Assembly: GCF_021155765.1 (NCBI RefSeq)
Contig: NC_060111.1
Coordinates: 1,645,001 to 1,709,000 of the forward strand
Length of the DNA stretch: 64,000 bases
Source of the DNA: Diprion similis
Lineage: Eukaryota > Arthropoda > Insecta > Hymenoptera > Diprionidae
Direction of reading: 5' to 3'
The notes beneath the pieces were generated by a model that saw only the letters and a list, made by a program, of their open reading frames with translations, was not told the DNA's origin and did no database searches. The translations under genes were made by a program, and so were the position numbers. Shown here in pieces: positions 24,503-37,175 of the stretch. Each line of letters begins with the position of its first letter. The stretch's first letter is position 1.

Positions 24503-25206
24503 CGTTGCTCTCTTAATCCAATTCGAATACCAAGTAGCTGTAAAATAATTATATCAATAAAAGTTGTTATTTAACAATAAATCACGAAATTATGAATGTA
24601 CAGGCGTGATATTGATTCTAGGAACGCTAATTGAAGTCATGGCTGGCCCATAACCTTAAAAAAAAAATTGTCAAAACTGCTACAATGATTGCAAGTAACC
24701 AGATTATACCTCAAGATATCCGTTGAAATTCTTTTACGATAGAAAATTTCAAGAACTAGAATCCACTGACGGTACAAACGTTGTTACCCAAACTTCGTCG
24801 AATTCCAAACTCAATAAACAGAGATTTGACATAACCCGAATCTGCTAAATAATGTGAAGACCATAAAGTAAAAGATATCTATCTAGATACGCGACTCGAA
24901 TATAATTACAGAACATGAGAGCAGGACTCGTCATTGGTTCTTCCGTTGGATCCGGCCAATAGCTTCGCTCGGTTTCGAATCGAGTTTTCTCTTCAAGTGC
25001 GTACTTCACATTTTTATATTGCATCGATGGCGGTTCCTAGCACATGAGGACTCATAACCTACAAATTTCGTTGATTTGAGAATTGGAAACGAGTTGATTG
25101 GTGCCGGTTTAAGCTCACTAAGTTGAGAACCGATGATCGGTTGGATAAATAAGTACAGAAATTGTTTGGAGCATTCGATTTGTCCCCGATTTAAATTTAT
25201 TCGATA
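24503..25206. promoter_or_regulatory. Bidirectional promoter interval FAM50 / ATP23
   Basis: The two start codons lie 704 bp apart on opposite strands, and no other open frame or repeat intervenes. Both genes are housekeeping types, so a shared promoter is likely. No clear TATA box or palindromic site stands out. Confidence 0.5.
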
Positions 25207-26624
25207 ATGACTTCAGTCAACGATTCAAAACCGACCAAAGGACCTGAGCCCAGCAAGTCAACGGAAAAGAATTCCCCAAACAACGACGAGAATTGGGGCT
25301 ACGATTTGTACCCTGAAAGAAAAGGGGCGAAATATAAACCTACATGGACTCGTCGAATATTTGGAATGGAAGGGAAGGAAGAGCTCGATAAAATAAAATG
25401 CGAGCGAAATGTTTACTCCTGTGTCGTTAAGCGTACGTAAATACATATGTCTAGCGTATGATGTTATTCTTACAAGTTTTCACGCTTCTTTCCTTTCAAC
25501 GCATCTCTTTAGCCAATTGAATTTAGTACACAGATTAAAAATCTAAAGTTAATTAATCACTTACCATATATGAGCAAATTTTATTTCTCAGAATGTATCA
25601 ATTATTCAAAGTGTTATATAATTTTTCAGATCCCTTGATCAAACTACTGATGAAAAGCCTCAGCAGCAGTGGATGGTAACTTATAAACCGTTCCATTCTA
25701 CGTTTTATCACATATTATTTATAGTTGCAATTGATTATAGAATTGGCGAGCAAAATACCAAGTTTATTTCGTTATATCAAATAATGACAAGATGCTGAAT
25801 CTTTAACTAAAATTTCCAGCCCCTTCGATATCAGAAGACACATTTCTTGCGAGGTGTGTGATGTCTCTGTAACCGGAGGATACGATCCATTAACAAACCA
25901 GGTATGCAATGATATTTGATTTCCTTAATTAATAATTGGAAAGTTGTACATACAAGTAACAAGAAACTTATACTAACGAGTTTTCTAATATTACAACAAA
26001 ACAATGTTTAATTTCAGATAGTTGTATGCCAAAACACAGCACGATCGGAAAATAAAGTCGGTGGAGTTATGGCCCATGAGATGATACACATGTTCGACTG
26101 GTGCGTGAATGACTTAGACTTCAAAAACCTGGATCACCTTGCCTGCACGGAAATAAGAGCGGCAAACCTCGTGCACTGCAGTTTTATGAGTGCTTGGATG
26201 GAAGGCACCGCTTCACCAATCAACATACGCCAAACCCACAGAGTATGTGTTAAAAATCAGTGTACTGTAATGTTCATTAATGGGTTCCCGATGGCTTACT
26301 ATTTTTCTTTTCGTCGCTAGTCATTAGCGCATAAAATTTGCATACATACATACATTCCGAGGGAATAACTACTTTCAACGTTAACTCGGCTTAATTTCAA
26401 TCTAGACAAAATGATTCTTTATTCAGGAATGTGTCAAGATGAAGGCGTTTATGTCGGTAATAGCGGCAAGAAATGTAACGAAGGAAGAAGCCACAGCGGC
26501 CGTAGATCGTGTGTTTCCTAAATGCTACGACGACCTGGAACCAGTCGGTAGACGGTTAAGACGAAACTCTGGCGACATGCAAAGAGCTTATGCGGAAGGG
26601 CCGATGTACGGATACGGAACATGA
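25207..26624 (+). CDS. ATP23: Mitochondrial inner membrane protease ATP23
   Basis: Five exons: 25207-25432, 25630-25675, 25820-25901, 26018-26242, 26427-26624, with consistent phases and 258 residues (human protein 246). The zinc-metallopeptidase motif H-E-M-I-H is at residues 138-142, followed by the conserved Asp at 145 (H-M-F-D). Conserved cysteine-containing blocks include E-V-C-D-V-S-V-T-G-G-Y-D, C-Q-N-T-A, A-C-T-E-I-R-A-A-N-L and F-P-K-C-Y-D-D. In yeast Atp23 sits on the intermembrane-space side of the inner membrane, processes mitochondrially encoded Atp6 and helps assemble the F1Fo ATP synthase; the human homologue is also called XRCC6BP1/KUB3. All expected motifs are intact. Confidence 0.95.
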
Positions 26625-29600
26625 TACCGGTGATACGTTAGGTGTTTAAATAGAGCTTAGACTAGCTATAAAAATTGTAAATGAAATTGATGAAAAATAG
26701 TTCCCCCAGGACGCCAAAGTTCAACCGCAATCCATCATTTCGCATTCCTGTACCGCTAAACCAGGTTTCTCATCTGAAAAGGCCCTTCAACTTGGAACGC
26801 GCGTGTTGCGGCTGTCGATGCTGCACGTACATCCTGCGATATTACTTGTGTGTGCGCAGCGCTGCGAATTCGCTAATAGCCCATTACTCATTAAGAGGAT
26901 CTAATTACCCTCATATCTAACGTGTCTTATCTATGCATGTATCTTGCGTTGGTGTGTATCGTTTGAGCAGAGATTCCGGGTAATCCCCAACTGCCTTACG
27001 TTCAGGATTTCTCCGTAAACTGTCTCGTTCATTTTAACCCGCGTTCTACATTCGCTCAATTAAACAACTGGATCACCACCGCTCATTACTACGGCTGATT
27101 GCTTGATGCGCCCACGTCAAACGCCCTCGGTTAATTCTCACTACCGGAGTACCCCGAGTATTAGATGTTTGCAATCAGACGAAACGGTGGGTGAAAAACG
27201 TGGAGAAAAACCGAGGGAAAGAATCCGCAACTTGTCCGATATCGTAAATCGTGATAACGTTGTATCGCGTGCACCGCGGTTTCTCACTATCGGGTTTCCG
27301 CACTATTAGCGAATAAAGTCGACTCTGCTTCTATAACTGCAACCGAGTTTTTATTACGTCATACAACGCGATATTGCGTTACCCCGTGACGTTGAATTTT
27401 CTGCATTATTGTCGTGAAACCCGCTGCGTCTACGTAAACTGAGTAAATGTGCGATTTTCGAAATTGGCGCCAACAAACGCCTTGCTCCGTGCAACCGGCT
27501 CTGCACCACCGTAACTAATAAAGTCTAAACACGCGGCGCACCTCAAATATCGTCTGTAAATTTTCAAGCCCGTAAATTTCTACCGGCGCACGAAAATGGG
27601 TCTAAATTATCCACCCAGCTCGGTTGTATCGTTTACTTTGAGCCAATTTTCACACTGTGGCCAGAGTTCCATTTTCTCCAATTGTCTCGCGTGCAAAGGG
27701 CGAAACTTTGCAACAGTAAAACGTCACGCTAAGCCCGATAACAGCTGGCATATATTTATTGATCCGTTGCGGTTAAGCCTTTGAATTTAAAAATTTCTCA
27801 AAATACTGAAAATCTCAATTCCCGCAAATCGCATCTAAAATTGTGTGCAAAACTTATCCGTCGTATGCATAGATGAACTTTATCCATAAGAAACGACGGT
27901 GGCAGATTTCCGAGAGGCGTAGATCACCCGATTGTCGTAAAACTGCTATCCTTGGGTGCGGGATAAATTTAGTTTTGAAATCCCTTCTTAAATGGAATAA
28001 GTTTCTCCTATTTTTCCTGAATGTCCAGGCTGCAGCAATATATATATAAACTTACATGTACTCGCACGCCTCGGTAGATAACATCAATCACGTAATCAAC
28101 TTTCAAGAACAAGCCGGGAAAAATTTCACCCTTATTTTTTCTTCTTCTTCTTCTTCTTCTCCTTTTTCGTCCTCTTCCGCATCACCGCGCTACCTACTTT
28201 TCTGCACGCTCACGATGATCACGATCAAAACGCTCATGCTCGCCGAGCCCTACATCGTGCATTCCCCTACCTATAGACATATGTCAAACCCTAATTAGCT
28301 GCCATGCGGAGTCGGCCAACAATCGCGATCTAATTGAAGACCTAATCTCAGGGGTAGCAGGCTGCAAAAGCCATCACGTAATATCCGCTTCAACATAATC
28401 GCCGCTCAAGCGATTTTCATTTAATAAGTTTCTTTCTTTTTTTTTCATCTTACACCCACACCACACCTCGCAATTTCCAGTCTTCGTTACCTTGTCATTT
28501 CTCTTTCCATAACACAGAATCTATATCCATTATTCCTTACAAAAAAACTACGAAAATGCGTAAGAGTGAGTAACTCTATACGCTTTTCATTTTCTGCGAG
28601 AAAAGTTAAATCGATTTTTCTCTTTTTAAATTTCGCTTCATTTTTATTTAGCCTCTCTTTTCTTCCAATACGCTCCGTTTTTAACAATGCATGGATTTAT
28701 CGATAGGTTTCAACGTTCACTACAGACTCTTCGCTTCTCATGCAAAGTTTGATGAGGTTGTTTAGCTTTATAGGTATGTATAACTATACATATACACGCA
28801 TTCATATCTTAACTCGAAGATATTTCGGCGGCGTAGAGCGGTGAAATGCGGGAATTTGGTAATTTTATCGGGAAAAACACACTTGACGTCTTTCGTCAGG
28901 CGTAAGTTGGTTTGCCATTCCACCGGCTATCAATCTCAACCGCTTCACTTGCCCACGCCCACTTATACAGAGGCCCCTTTTTCTCTTCCTTTTCTCGTTT
29001 TTTACCCTCCAGTTTTATACTTTTTTCTTCCCTTTTTTTCCTTTCCACCGAAGATATATATTTGCCATCCGTAGAACTGATATCCTCACTCTCCTCGACC
29101 AGATCCGCCTTAAATATTTTAAATGTCATTTATAATTCTGTGCTAAAATATCCCATGCAACCTGCAAACTCTCTTCAGGTATAAGGGTTTCATAAATTTA
29201 CATTATACAAGACGTTCGTATCTGTGTACCAGCCACGTTACACGTCATCAAATATTACCAACCCCTTTCCTCCCTGCCGATTGATTGGATTTTGAAAATG
29301 TGTATTATAAATACCTTAGACGCTCATTTTTTTGTCTTTTTTTTTTTTTTTTGCACCAATTCTCCTCGTCGCATTTCGAACGAGGATAAAAGTAATAAAT
29401 GAAGAAGTAAATCGAACCGAAAAAATAAACCAACTTTTGTACTCTTTATCACAATAATATGTGAGTATCGCAGCAAAAAAATGGTGGAGAGCCCAAAAAA
29501 AAAAAAAAAAAAAACGAGACAAGGCTTCGAGACTCAATTGAAATTGCTCAGTCTGAGACCTCCGATGTATAAGCGTAATGCTTAAGGTGTGCATTATTAA

Positions 29601-31439
29601 TGTTGTAATTCCATTTGCCGAATTATACGGAAGATGTTAATGGGAATGAGAAAATCCGCACCGCATATGCATGAAGTGTTGGCTGTAAGGTATGGGACAT
29701 ATATAGGTACATACCTTGCTTATATATTCTATGTGTACGCATATTCTGGATAATATTATTCGGTAGCATTGATTTAGTAATTTGCGAAATAACAGCGCCT
29801 CGATCGTCGAGAGGAGAGACGATTAGATTAGGCGTTTGATACAAAGGGGGAAAACGTTACCAGGCATAACCTCCCCCTCCCCCTTCCCCTCTGTCCGCCT
29901 GACCGCCTCTCGTCGCCCACATCCGCGCGAGCCGTCCCGAAGGAATAACAGGACGAATTTCGCTCTCGCGAAATGCCTTCAATAAAAAATCCCCGCCCAT
30001 GAAAATAAGAGGGAATAGACATGAGGAAGAAGTGAAAGAAAAAAACTGCACGAGATCAGTCGATGTACGCGTGGAGAGAGAAAGGAATCCAATTAGATAA
30101 GGAAGAGGGAAAAAGGAAAAGGACTCCAGGAAAAAACCTCATCGAAATCTTCAGAAAATCCTGTATAGGTAAATATTTTCTGGGAAAAATGTAGACTGGG
30201 TAGTATCGCGGCGTACGGTGGAGGAACAACGATAAGGGGGATGCGAAAGAGAGGGAAAAATTGAAGCGAGGGGGGCGAAAGCGAGAGAAATAAAGAAACG
30301 AAATCAGTATGGAAGAAAAAGAAATCGCGGCTTTTCTTCACAAAGAATTTCCATCGATCGTTTTCCATACAGGTATTTGAATATTGTGGCCTTTCGTACT
30401 GGCTTATATACATATATATATATATATACCATGCCTTGCGAATTCAACATTTCGTTTGGCTGATGTCAATTCAACCCCGGGGGTAACAATACTCCGCGTA
30501 TAAATCCGACGTATAGTTATACGATCCTGGAATATCACACCCCCGACAGCCCTGCATGTTCATTCAACTTGACCCTGCAGCAAAGGAAGTCTGAGGGTGG
30601 AGCAATGTTTTTTTTTTTTTTTAATTTCTAATTTTTTATAATATATTCTTTATTCCCAGGCGGATTAGGATATCGAATAAACAAACCATCGGCGCAATGA
30701 TTGAAAAATATGTATTTGTGTAGAACAGGGATATTTTTTTCTTTCTGTTAGTGTATATGTGTGTGTGTGTGTCGGTATTTTACCGTCCGTTAAAACTCTG
30801 CGATAATTATATTTCACCCAACGACAACGGTTAATTGATCATTCTACAAAGAGCATTGTAGAGAGAATAATAAGTGTGATTAGCAAAAAATGAAAAAAAT
30901 AAAATGTAATTAAATAATTACGGACTAGCCTCGCATCGGAAAAAATCTGGAAGACTTGAAATTGTCAGGGGTTCATTAACTTGGTCATGGCAAAAATTGA
31001 AAGCATTAGTTTCCTATCGTGGGAATAAAAAAATTATTTTTTTAGGTATCAGAAGTCTATTTTTTTCGTCTAGAAATGATATTATTATATTTTTTTTCAA
31101 TTCGAATCGAATTTGAAACCGAATATACAATATTTATACAGAGTGAATAATCTGAATGAATCAGGTTTTAGTAACTTTACTATAGAACTGGGTAAACGTT
31201 TTCTAAAAACCAGAATTCAGGTCGTGGAAAGTCTGAAAATGTGATGCAATTTTTCGTAGCCATCCAATTTCGATTATAAAACACATCCAATAAAATTTTG
31301 GACCGTTGCACAGGGGATGATTTCAATATTTCAGAAACCTCGGACGATCCGCACTGACAAGTTAACCACTGACTACAATCTGCTTAGTGAAAGAAGAAAG
31401 AGAGAGAAAGAGAGAGAGAGTCGAGAGGGTTTTTTCTTC

Positions 31440-31935
31440 ACTGCAGCTCGGGGGTTGCGTTTTAGCTGCACCTGTCAATCGCTCCAAAGTCTGGCGTATA
31501 GGAGCCGCAGGCTTTACGAAGCCGCCAACAGGTACAGCGAGGTTGCGGCTGCTCTGTGCTTGCACGGCACCAACACAAGCATCGTCGAAGGCGAGCCGGA
31601 GAGTTCGGCTCGATGCTGATCGCTGCTCGACCTGGCTGGCGCCCTGGGGTGGCTCTGGGGGTTGGTTGGGGCGGTTTTCGGCAGCCGGGTGCTCGGCGGC
31701 CGGGCGAGCTTCGGGGGTGGTGAGGGTGGGGTGGAGGGGAGACGAGAGGCGGCCGGGCGCGCTGCGCAACCCCCACCCGGAGCTCCGGGACGCCGACGTC
31801 GTTGTCGAGCACCCCACGCGCCCAGCCGAACGACGGCCTCAGTGCCCGGCCACCGGAGCTGCGAAAACCCGCCCGAGTTTTCCCGCAGCAAACGCAGTCG
31901 CGCCTCCGACACGGAGGGTAAATAGACCGGGATAA
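31440..31935 (+). promoter_or_regulatory. GC-rich island, candidate promoter / first noncoding exon
   Basis: A block of about 500 bp is strongly GC- and CpG-rich in contrast to the AT-rich flanks. Long frames are open on both strands simultaneously, which is expected from composition and argues against coding. It ends at GGAGGGTAAAT, which contains a donor-like GGTAAA on the plus strand. It could be the promoter and 5' UTR exon of the CUB/LDLa gene 13 kb downstream; this link is inference. Confidence 0.35.
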
Positions 31936-34853
31936 TGAGCCGGTGATTACGCCGCGTTTCATCCGCATCTGCATGGATAAGAATTTGCGGATAATATCGT
32001 AACGTTCGATAATATTTATATTTACATAATTTATATATACACGTACGCGGTGTATAAATATTATTTATTTACAATATATCTCTGCATACTGAAACTCGAC
32101 TGTTGGGATAAATCATCATCATCAATTATTTTTTTTTTTTTTTTGTACATTCTCACCGAGTAGTTTTTTAGGATTTCTTTTTTTCAACCCCTTGTCCATC
32201 CCCCCCTGAGTGTCTACCGCGGACCGATTTGCCCAGCCGAATATTGGACATGTAAGTTACAACGAAAAATGTTTATTATCCAATGTATCGTGCGTATAAT
32301 TCAACCCCCTTCGATAACTACCCCTGGTTATTTTAAATGGTTTTAACAGAATCTCGTAGTCCTTTTCTTAAAATTTTTTACTCTCTGTTTCATCAATTTT
32401 TTGTAAACATCCACCCGATGTTATCAGGCTATTCGTTTCCCCCCGTAACCGACGCGTACAACGCACTTATACTGGGACAGGTTATATTTAACCCAATCAA
32501 TGTCCCAGATCGAGAATTATACACGATTTAGGAAGTTCGTGAGGCTTTGTTGCACGAATTCGAATTATACGAATAGATATGCAAATGTTCATCCCCTTCA
32601 TCCCCCTCGACGTGAATTTACTAATTTTAAAACCGGCGGGAGGGGGATGCTTCCAAGTTGAAAACATCCCCTGGCCGGTTTGAGGTTAAAGCTAACCGCG
32701 TTGTGCATGCACCCTTAGACACGCATCGTCGGTCTGAGTGATGACGAGGGGGGACGTCGGCGCGCGTCGCGACGCTTCGACTCTCAAAGTCCCCGGGCAC
32801 TCAAAGTCCAGGCGGGTTCAGGGTACGATTTTCGATACCTAAAACCGGATCCGGGGGCGATCCGGAGGTTGTGCGCGGTCAGGAACGCGACGCGCGAATT
32901 TCCCGGAATTGCAGCGAGGCACCATTGCGATTGGACATTGAACCCCCTGATCAGACTCAGGGTGTCCAGTGATCGTGGAAATTATGGAATCAGGGAATTT
33001 CATGTCGTATTTGGAATATAATAATTTTTTAGGTTCATAAAAATTTAGCCATTTGATGGGGAAAAAATAATTTTTTTTCCTTCAATTTTCAGGCAATGAT
33101 TTTGTTAAATATTGTTTAAAAGTTCGATGAGCTGTGTTCTAGTCAAATATAAAATATTCTTGTTTGTATGAGTATATTGTATTATTTATTTATTGTGTAT
33201 ATGCGAGAACAAACTGGATAAATAATGATTTTTGTATGGAAAACCTGGAATTCTCAGGGAATTACGTTTTCACAAATAACTGGGCATGCACCCTGTCAGT
33301 GCGCGCATTTAAGTGCAGCTGCATCCCTCGAAAGGGGCGAATTACTCGGTCCGAGTAATTAGACAGATGCCAGGGACGAGAGATATTAAATAGGATCTGG
33401 TTTATGGCTCCTTTTCGTCTTATATTGCATCTCCCACTTAAAGAAGAAAAGAGAATTTAAAACTTCACTTTGAATTCTCGTTGATCGTTCAAATCTCACG
33501 TATCTACGATTGAAACCGCGAGATGAAAAGAATTTTCTATTAAAAATTTTTATCCAATGATCTTTGAAAACATTTTTTACAGTTTTACAAGGAAACAGAA
33601 ATTCGTTACTACGAACAATAAAAATATACGAATTAAGAATCAATTATTTCAATATTATTCAATATTTTTTTTTTATAATAGAAACAGTTTTCACACAGAA
33701 ACCTTCGATTATATTTTCATTTTTCTGTACTAGGCGTTAAGCTGTGTCGAAACTGAATTTTTTTTGACACAACGTACCTGTATATAAATTCAAAAGAAAA
33801 CGAGAAATTGCAATTTTTTTTCACAAGTTTGAAAATTAGGTAATTCCTCAATGTGGTTTTGCAATAAGTATAAAAACGAAAAAGCGAACAAACGAAGGAA
33901 GTAAAAAACAAAGAGAAATCAGGTAGTTAAAAATGCTCATTTTAGATCAATTTTTTTACTACTTGTTTCAAAGCCGACCGTCGCCGCTAATTGAATCGTT
34001 GCGCTTTGCGGCGGTGGTGGCGGCGGTCGACTCGATTATGCTAATTAGTTTGTTCCAACCATTGTGCAAATTGATCCAAAATAAGTATCCGCATGCTTAT
34101 ATATACGACTCGTCGTAGCGATGCGTAAAATGCGCGTGATTTTAAACACTTGCTTGCACTAACACGATTTGCAAAAATTGCGCAGTTTATGAGAAGTTTC
34201 TTGTTCACCGATTCGTCGATTGCTCATCGGGGGTTAAATCGATCCGCGCTATTTTCTCCCGGATTCGAACAATGCGACTGTATCAGATCCTCATCCCGGG
34301 GAAATTATCCTGCAAGAGACTGTAATACGCGGATAAGAACGGACCAGATCGCTCGTTTCCAGCTGCATGTATAGCCTCTCGCAATGCGCTGCTCCAGTTA
34401 CAAGACTCTGCGCTATTCGACCCACCGCACGCTGCAAAATTCTCCCTCCAAACTGCAGACTCGAGTCCTGCGCTATCCCTCGAACGATCGAATCACTCTG
34501 ATCTTTTTAACAAAGCGCAATTTTTCACATTGCGTGCTTTCACTTTAGTTCCACCGAAGGAAACTCCTCTCCTCGCTTTTAGAAAAAAAAAATCGAAAAT
34601 ACTGCTTTTCGAAAAGCGCATTTGAGGACGAAATTTTTTCAATCTCTTATACGGGATTCGGCATTGCTTTTACTCTGTGTTTACACTGATATATATATAT
34701 GTATGTCACCTCGGAAAGTTTATTAATAACGAAATGACACCGCAGTAATAACGATAATGCAGAGTTTACTTGAAATCAATATTTGCTTCTTGCCTACTGG
34801 ACATTTTCAGACAGGTATATATATATACATACATTACCCACAACCCAGTGCAT

Positions 34854-35302
34854 TAGGGTGTTTGAGAAAAAAATAATTTCCCATTTTTCACCGTGGGAAC
34901 CACTTGAAAAGTTTTTTTTACGTTAAAAGAAAGATTCTGTGAAAATATACACAATTTTTCACTTTTTTCAAATTCACGAAGAATCAGGTTGTAGCACTTC
35001 AATTAATATTTCTTCCCTCGCATTCACATTCAAAACCCAAAAATCACGATCCATGATAAACGACTTAAATTAAAAGTTCATATTAAGTTATAACTATTTC
35101 ATGATATTCAATTAACAATAGAAAAGTCGTCAGATCCGCTTTTCAAACATCGACTGGAGACTTAATATTACAAGCGTGAGTCTTCTAAGTGAAGTCTTCT
35201 AAATTCCCCCCCAAAAAAAAAAAAAAAAAAAAAAACATCTTCCACACAACGTCACGGTGGAAATGCGCGGAAATTTTTTTTTTTTCTGATACACACCCTG
35301 TA
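34854..35302. mobile_element. Degenerate MITE, family D
   Basis: The left tip is TA-GGGTGTTTGAGAAAAAAAT...TTTCC; the right tip, reversed, reads TA-CAGGGTGTGTATCAGAAAAAAA...TTTCC. The element is about 449 bp, AT-rich and noncoding. The match between tips is imperfect and partly low-complexity. Confidence 0.4.
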
Positions 35303-36944
35303 TAGTGCAAATTTGAGTGTAATTTTTATCCGTAAAACGGACGTTTTCCGCACAATAAAAAACAAAACGTGTCCAATTCAATACAATACAGGCATATATA
35401 TTATGCAGATAAGTGAAGGGGTGTATGCATATGCACATGGATCCATGCTCCGGAACATTGCTCCTGACGTGTTCGTCGATATTCAAAGTGTCCGGGTGCC
35501 TCGGAAGCCGTCCTGCAGCGCGTCTTGACTGCCAGGATAATTTCACGAAGGGTTTCGCCGAGGGTTATCAATTATTGCCGAGCTGCCGCAACGCCTTCAG
35601 CCGGGGCTAAACCGCCGCCCCTTCCGACCGGAAGTGCGGACTGCCCCTAACGCCGTCGGGATTACTTTCGTATCTGAGCTTTAAATATGCCACTGAAAGC
35701 GCGAAAATTAGTGGAAAAGCAGCGGGGATGCTTTCGAGAGTTTTTTTCAATTTTTTTTCCAAATTTTTGGCCGGCGAGATGCTGTCATTTTTCGAAAAAC
35801 TAACTCCAGACATTTTGCCAACTTCACGTCCCTGCGGTTTCAAACTTCGCCGACAAATTTTGCTGCGATTGGGATCCGAGATTTTGAGTCTTCGTCATCG
35901 AGGATTTGGGGTGGGTTTCGGGATGCTCCAGACGAATTTGGGGTGTCAGGGAGCAATTTAAAATAAGCGAAGTCAAGTGAAGAATAAATTATAATTACCG
36001 GATGATTCAGTTTCTTTGTTTTGTTTTTTTTCTTTGTGTTATACGTTCTTCGACGCTGAATGCGAATTTCAAAAAATTCAATAAGAATTGGAAACAACCC
36101 CTAAAACGGGGTGGATTATCAACATTGTTTTAGACAGTGTTCTTGAATGAGATTTACATGAACATTTATTTTGAGACGATGCGGAGGATGAAAACTACCC
36201 CTCTGCATTGAAATTTGTAAATCCAATGTCAATTCCGAGATCTCTGTTTGTTAAGCAATAAATTCCAAACGTTTTCAGCATACGTTTATTATAAAATTTC
36301 TCCGCTAATGAATTATATTAACGAAGATACGTTTTTGTTTGCATATAATTACTTATAACAATTATAAACAATCACGGATTCGAAAAAATTACTAATCACT
36401 CCAAAGTTGAAGTCTTTTTTTTTTCTACCGGAGAATACAAAATGAAATCAAAATCTTCCGTGGACTGTAAAAAAAATGACAAAAAAAAAAAAAAAAAAAC
36501 AAACAAAGAAAAGATAATTCTAAATAAAAGATGAGCCCAAAATTCTGAGGAAAAATTTGTAATTATAACAAGCGCTCAATCTTTTCCCGCGGATTTCTTC
36601 GCTTCGAGGAATTCCTGCAATTTTATATACGGTCATGGCCATATATCCACATGTAGTAGGTAGTTGAATTATAGAAAAAATTTCAGGCTGCATTTTCACT
36701 TCGGCGAGGTATAATAATATCAGTGAAAAAATTCTTCATCAATGTTTTTCTACCGTTTCTCTGAGCCGCCGGGATACAGTCTCTGAATAAATGTTGAATT
36801 AACTTACTTAACAATAATATTTAAAACAGTTTTTATCACCTTGACGATAAAAATTTCTCGTCAAGTTTTATAAATTTTTTTTTTTTTTCATGTATAGCCA
36901 ATACGGTTGAAATATTTTCAAAACTTTTCACGAATAATCATACA

Positions 36945-37175
36945 AGGAATGACTGTTTTTTTTTTTTTTCGTTAGTCACCATGAAAATATCGTTCAACAT
37001 GACGAAAACAAAAACGAAATGGATAATCACAAACAGGAAATAGAAAATCATAATATTAATATTAAGAGCTCAAACTTTTGCAGAATTAAAAAATTTTTTT
37101 TTCTCGTCATCTCAAACGATATTTTCACGATGACTAATGAAGAAAAAAAAATAGTCTTTTTTTTGGCTCACCTTA
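36945..37175. mobile_element. MITE, family B, copy 1 (degenerate left tip)
   Basis: Inverted arms contain CGTTAGTCACCATGAAAATATCGTTCAA and, at the other end, the reverse complement GAACGATATTTTCACGATGACTAA-type block (here TCAAACGATATTTTCACGATG). The interior AATATTAATATTAAGAGCTC is shared with the copies at 40590 and 54424. The right tip ends TGGCTCACCTTA; the left GGGTGGGCC tip is not recognisable. Confidence 0.6.

Noticed and set aside
24503-25206. Possible extra small exon between FAM50 and ATP23
   Set aside because: Both genes are complete without it and no frame has coding character.
31362-31974. Long overlapping open frames on both strands in the GC-rich island
   Set aside because: All are open simultaneously in several frames, are Arg/Pro/Ala-rich, and show no domain; this follows from high GC content.
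34240-34300. tRNA-like B-box (GTTCGAATCC) on the minus strand
   Set aside because: The flanking bases cannot form a T-stem, and no A-box or acceptor stem is found at the right spacing.
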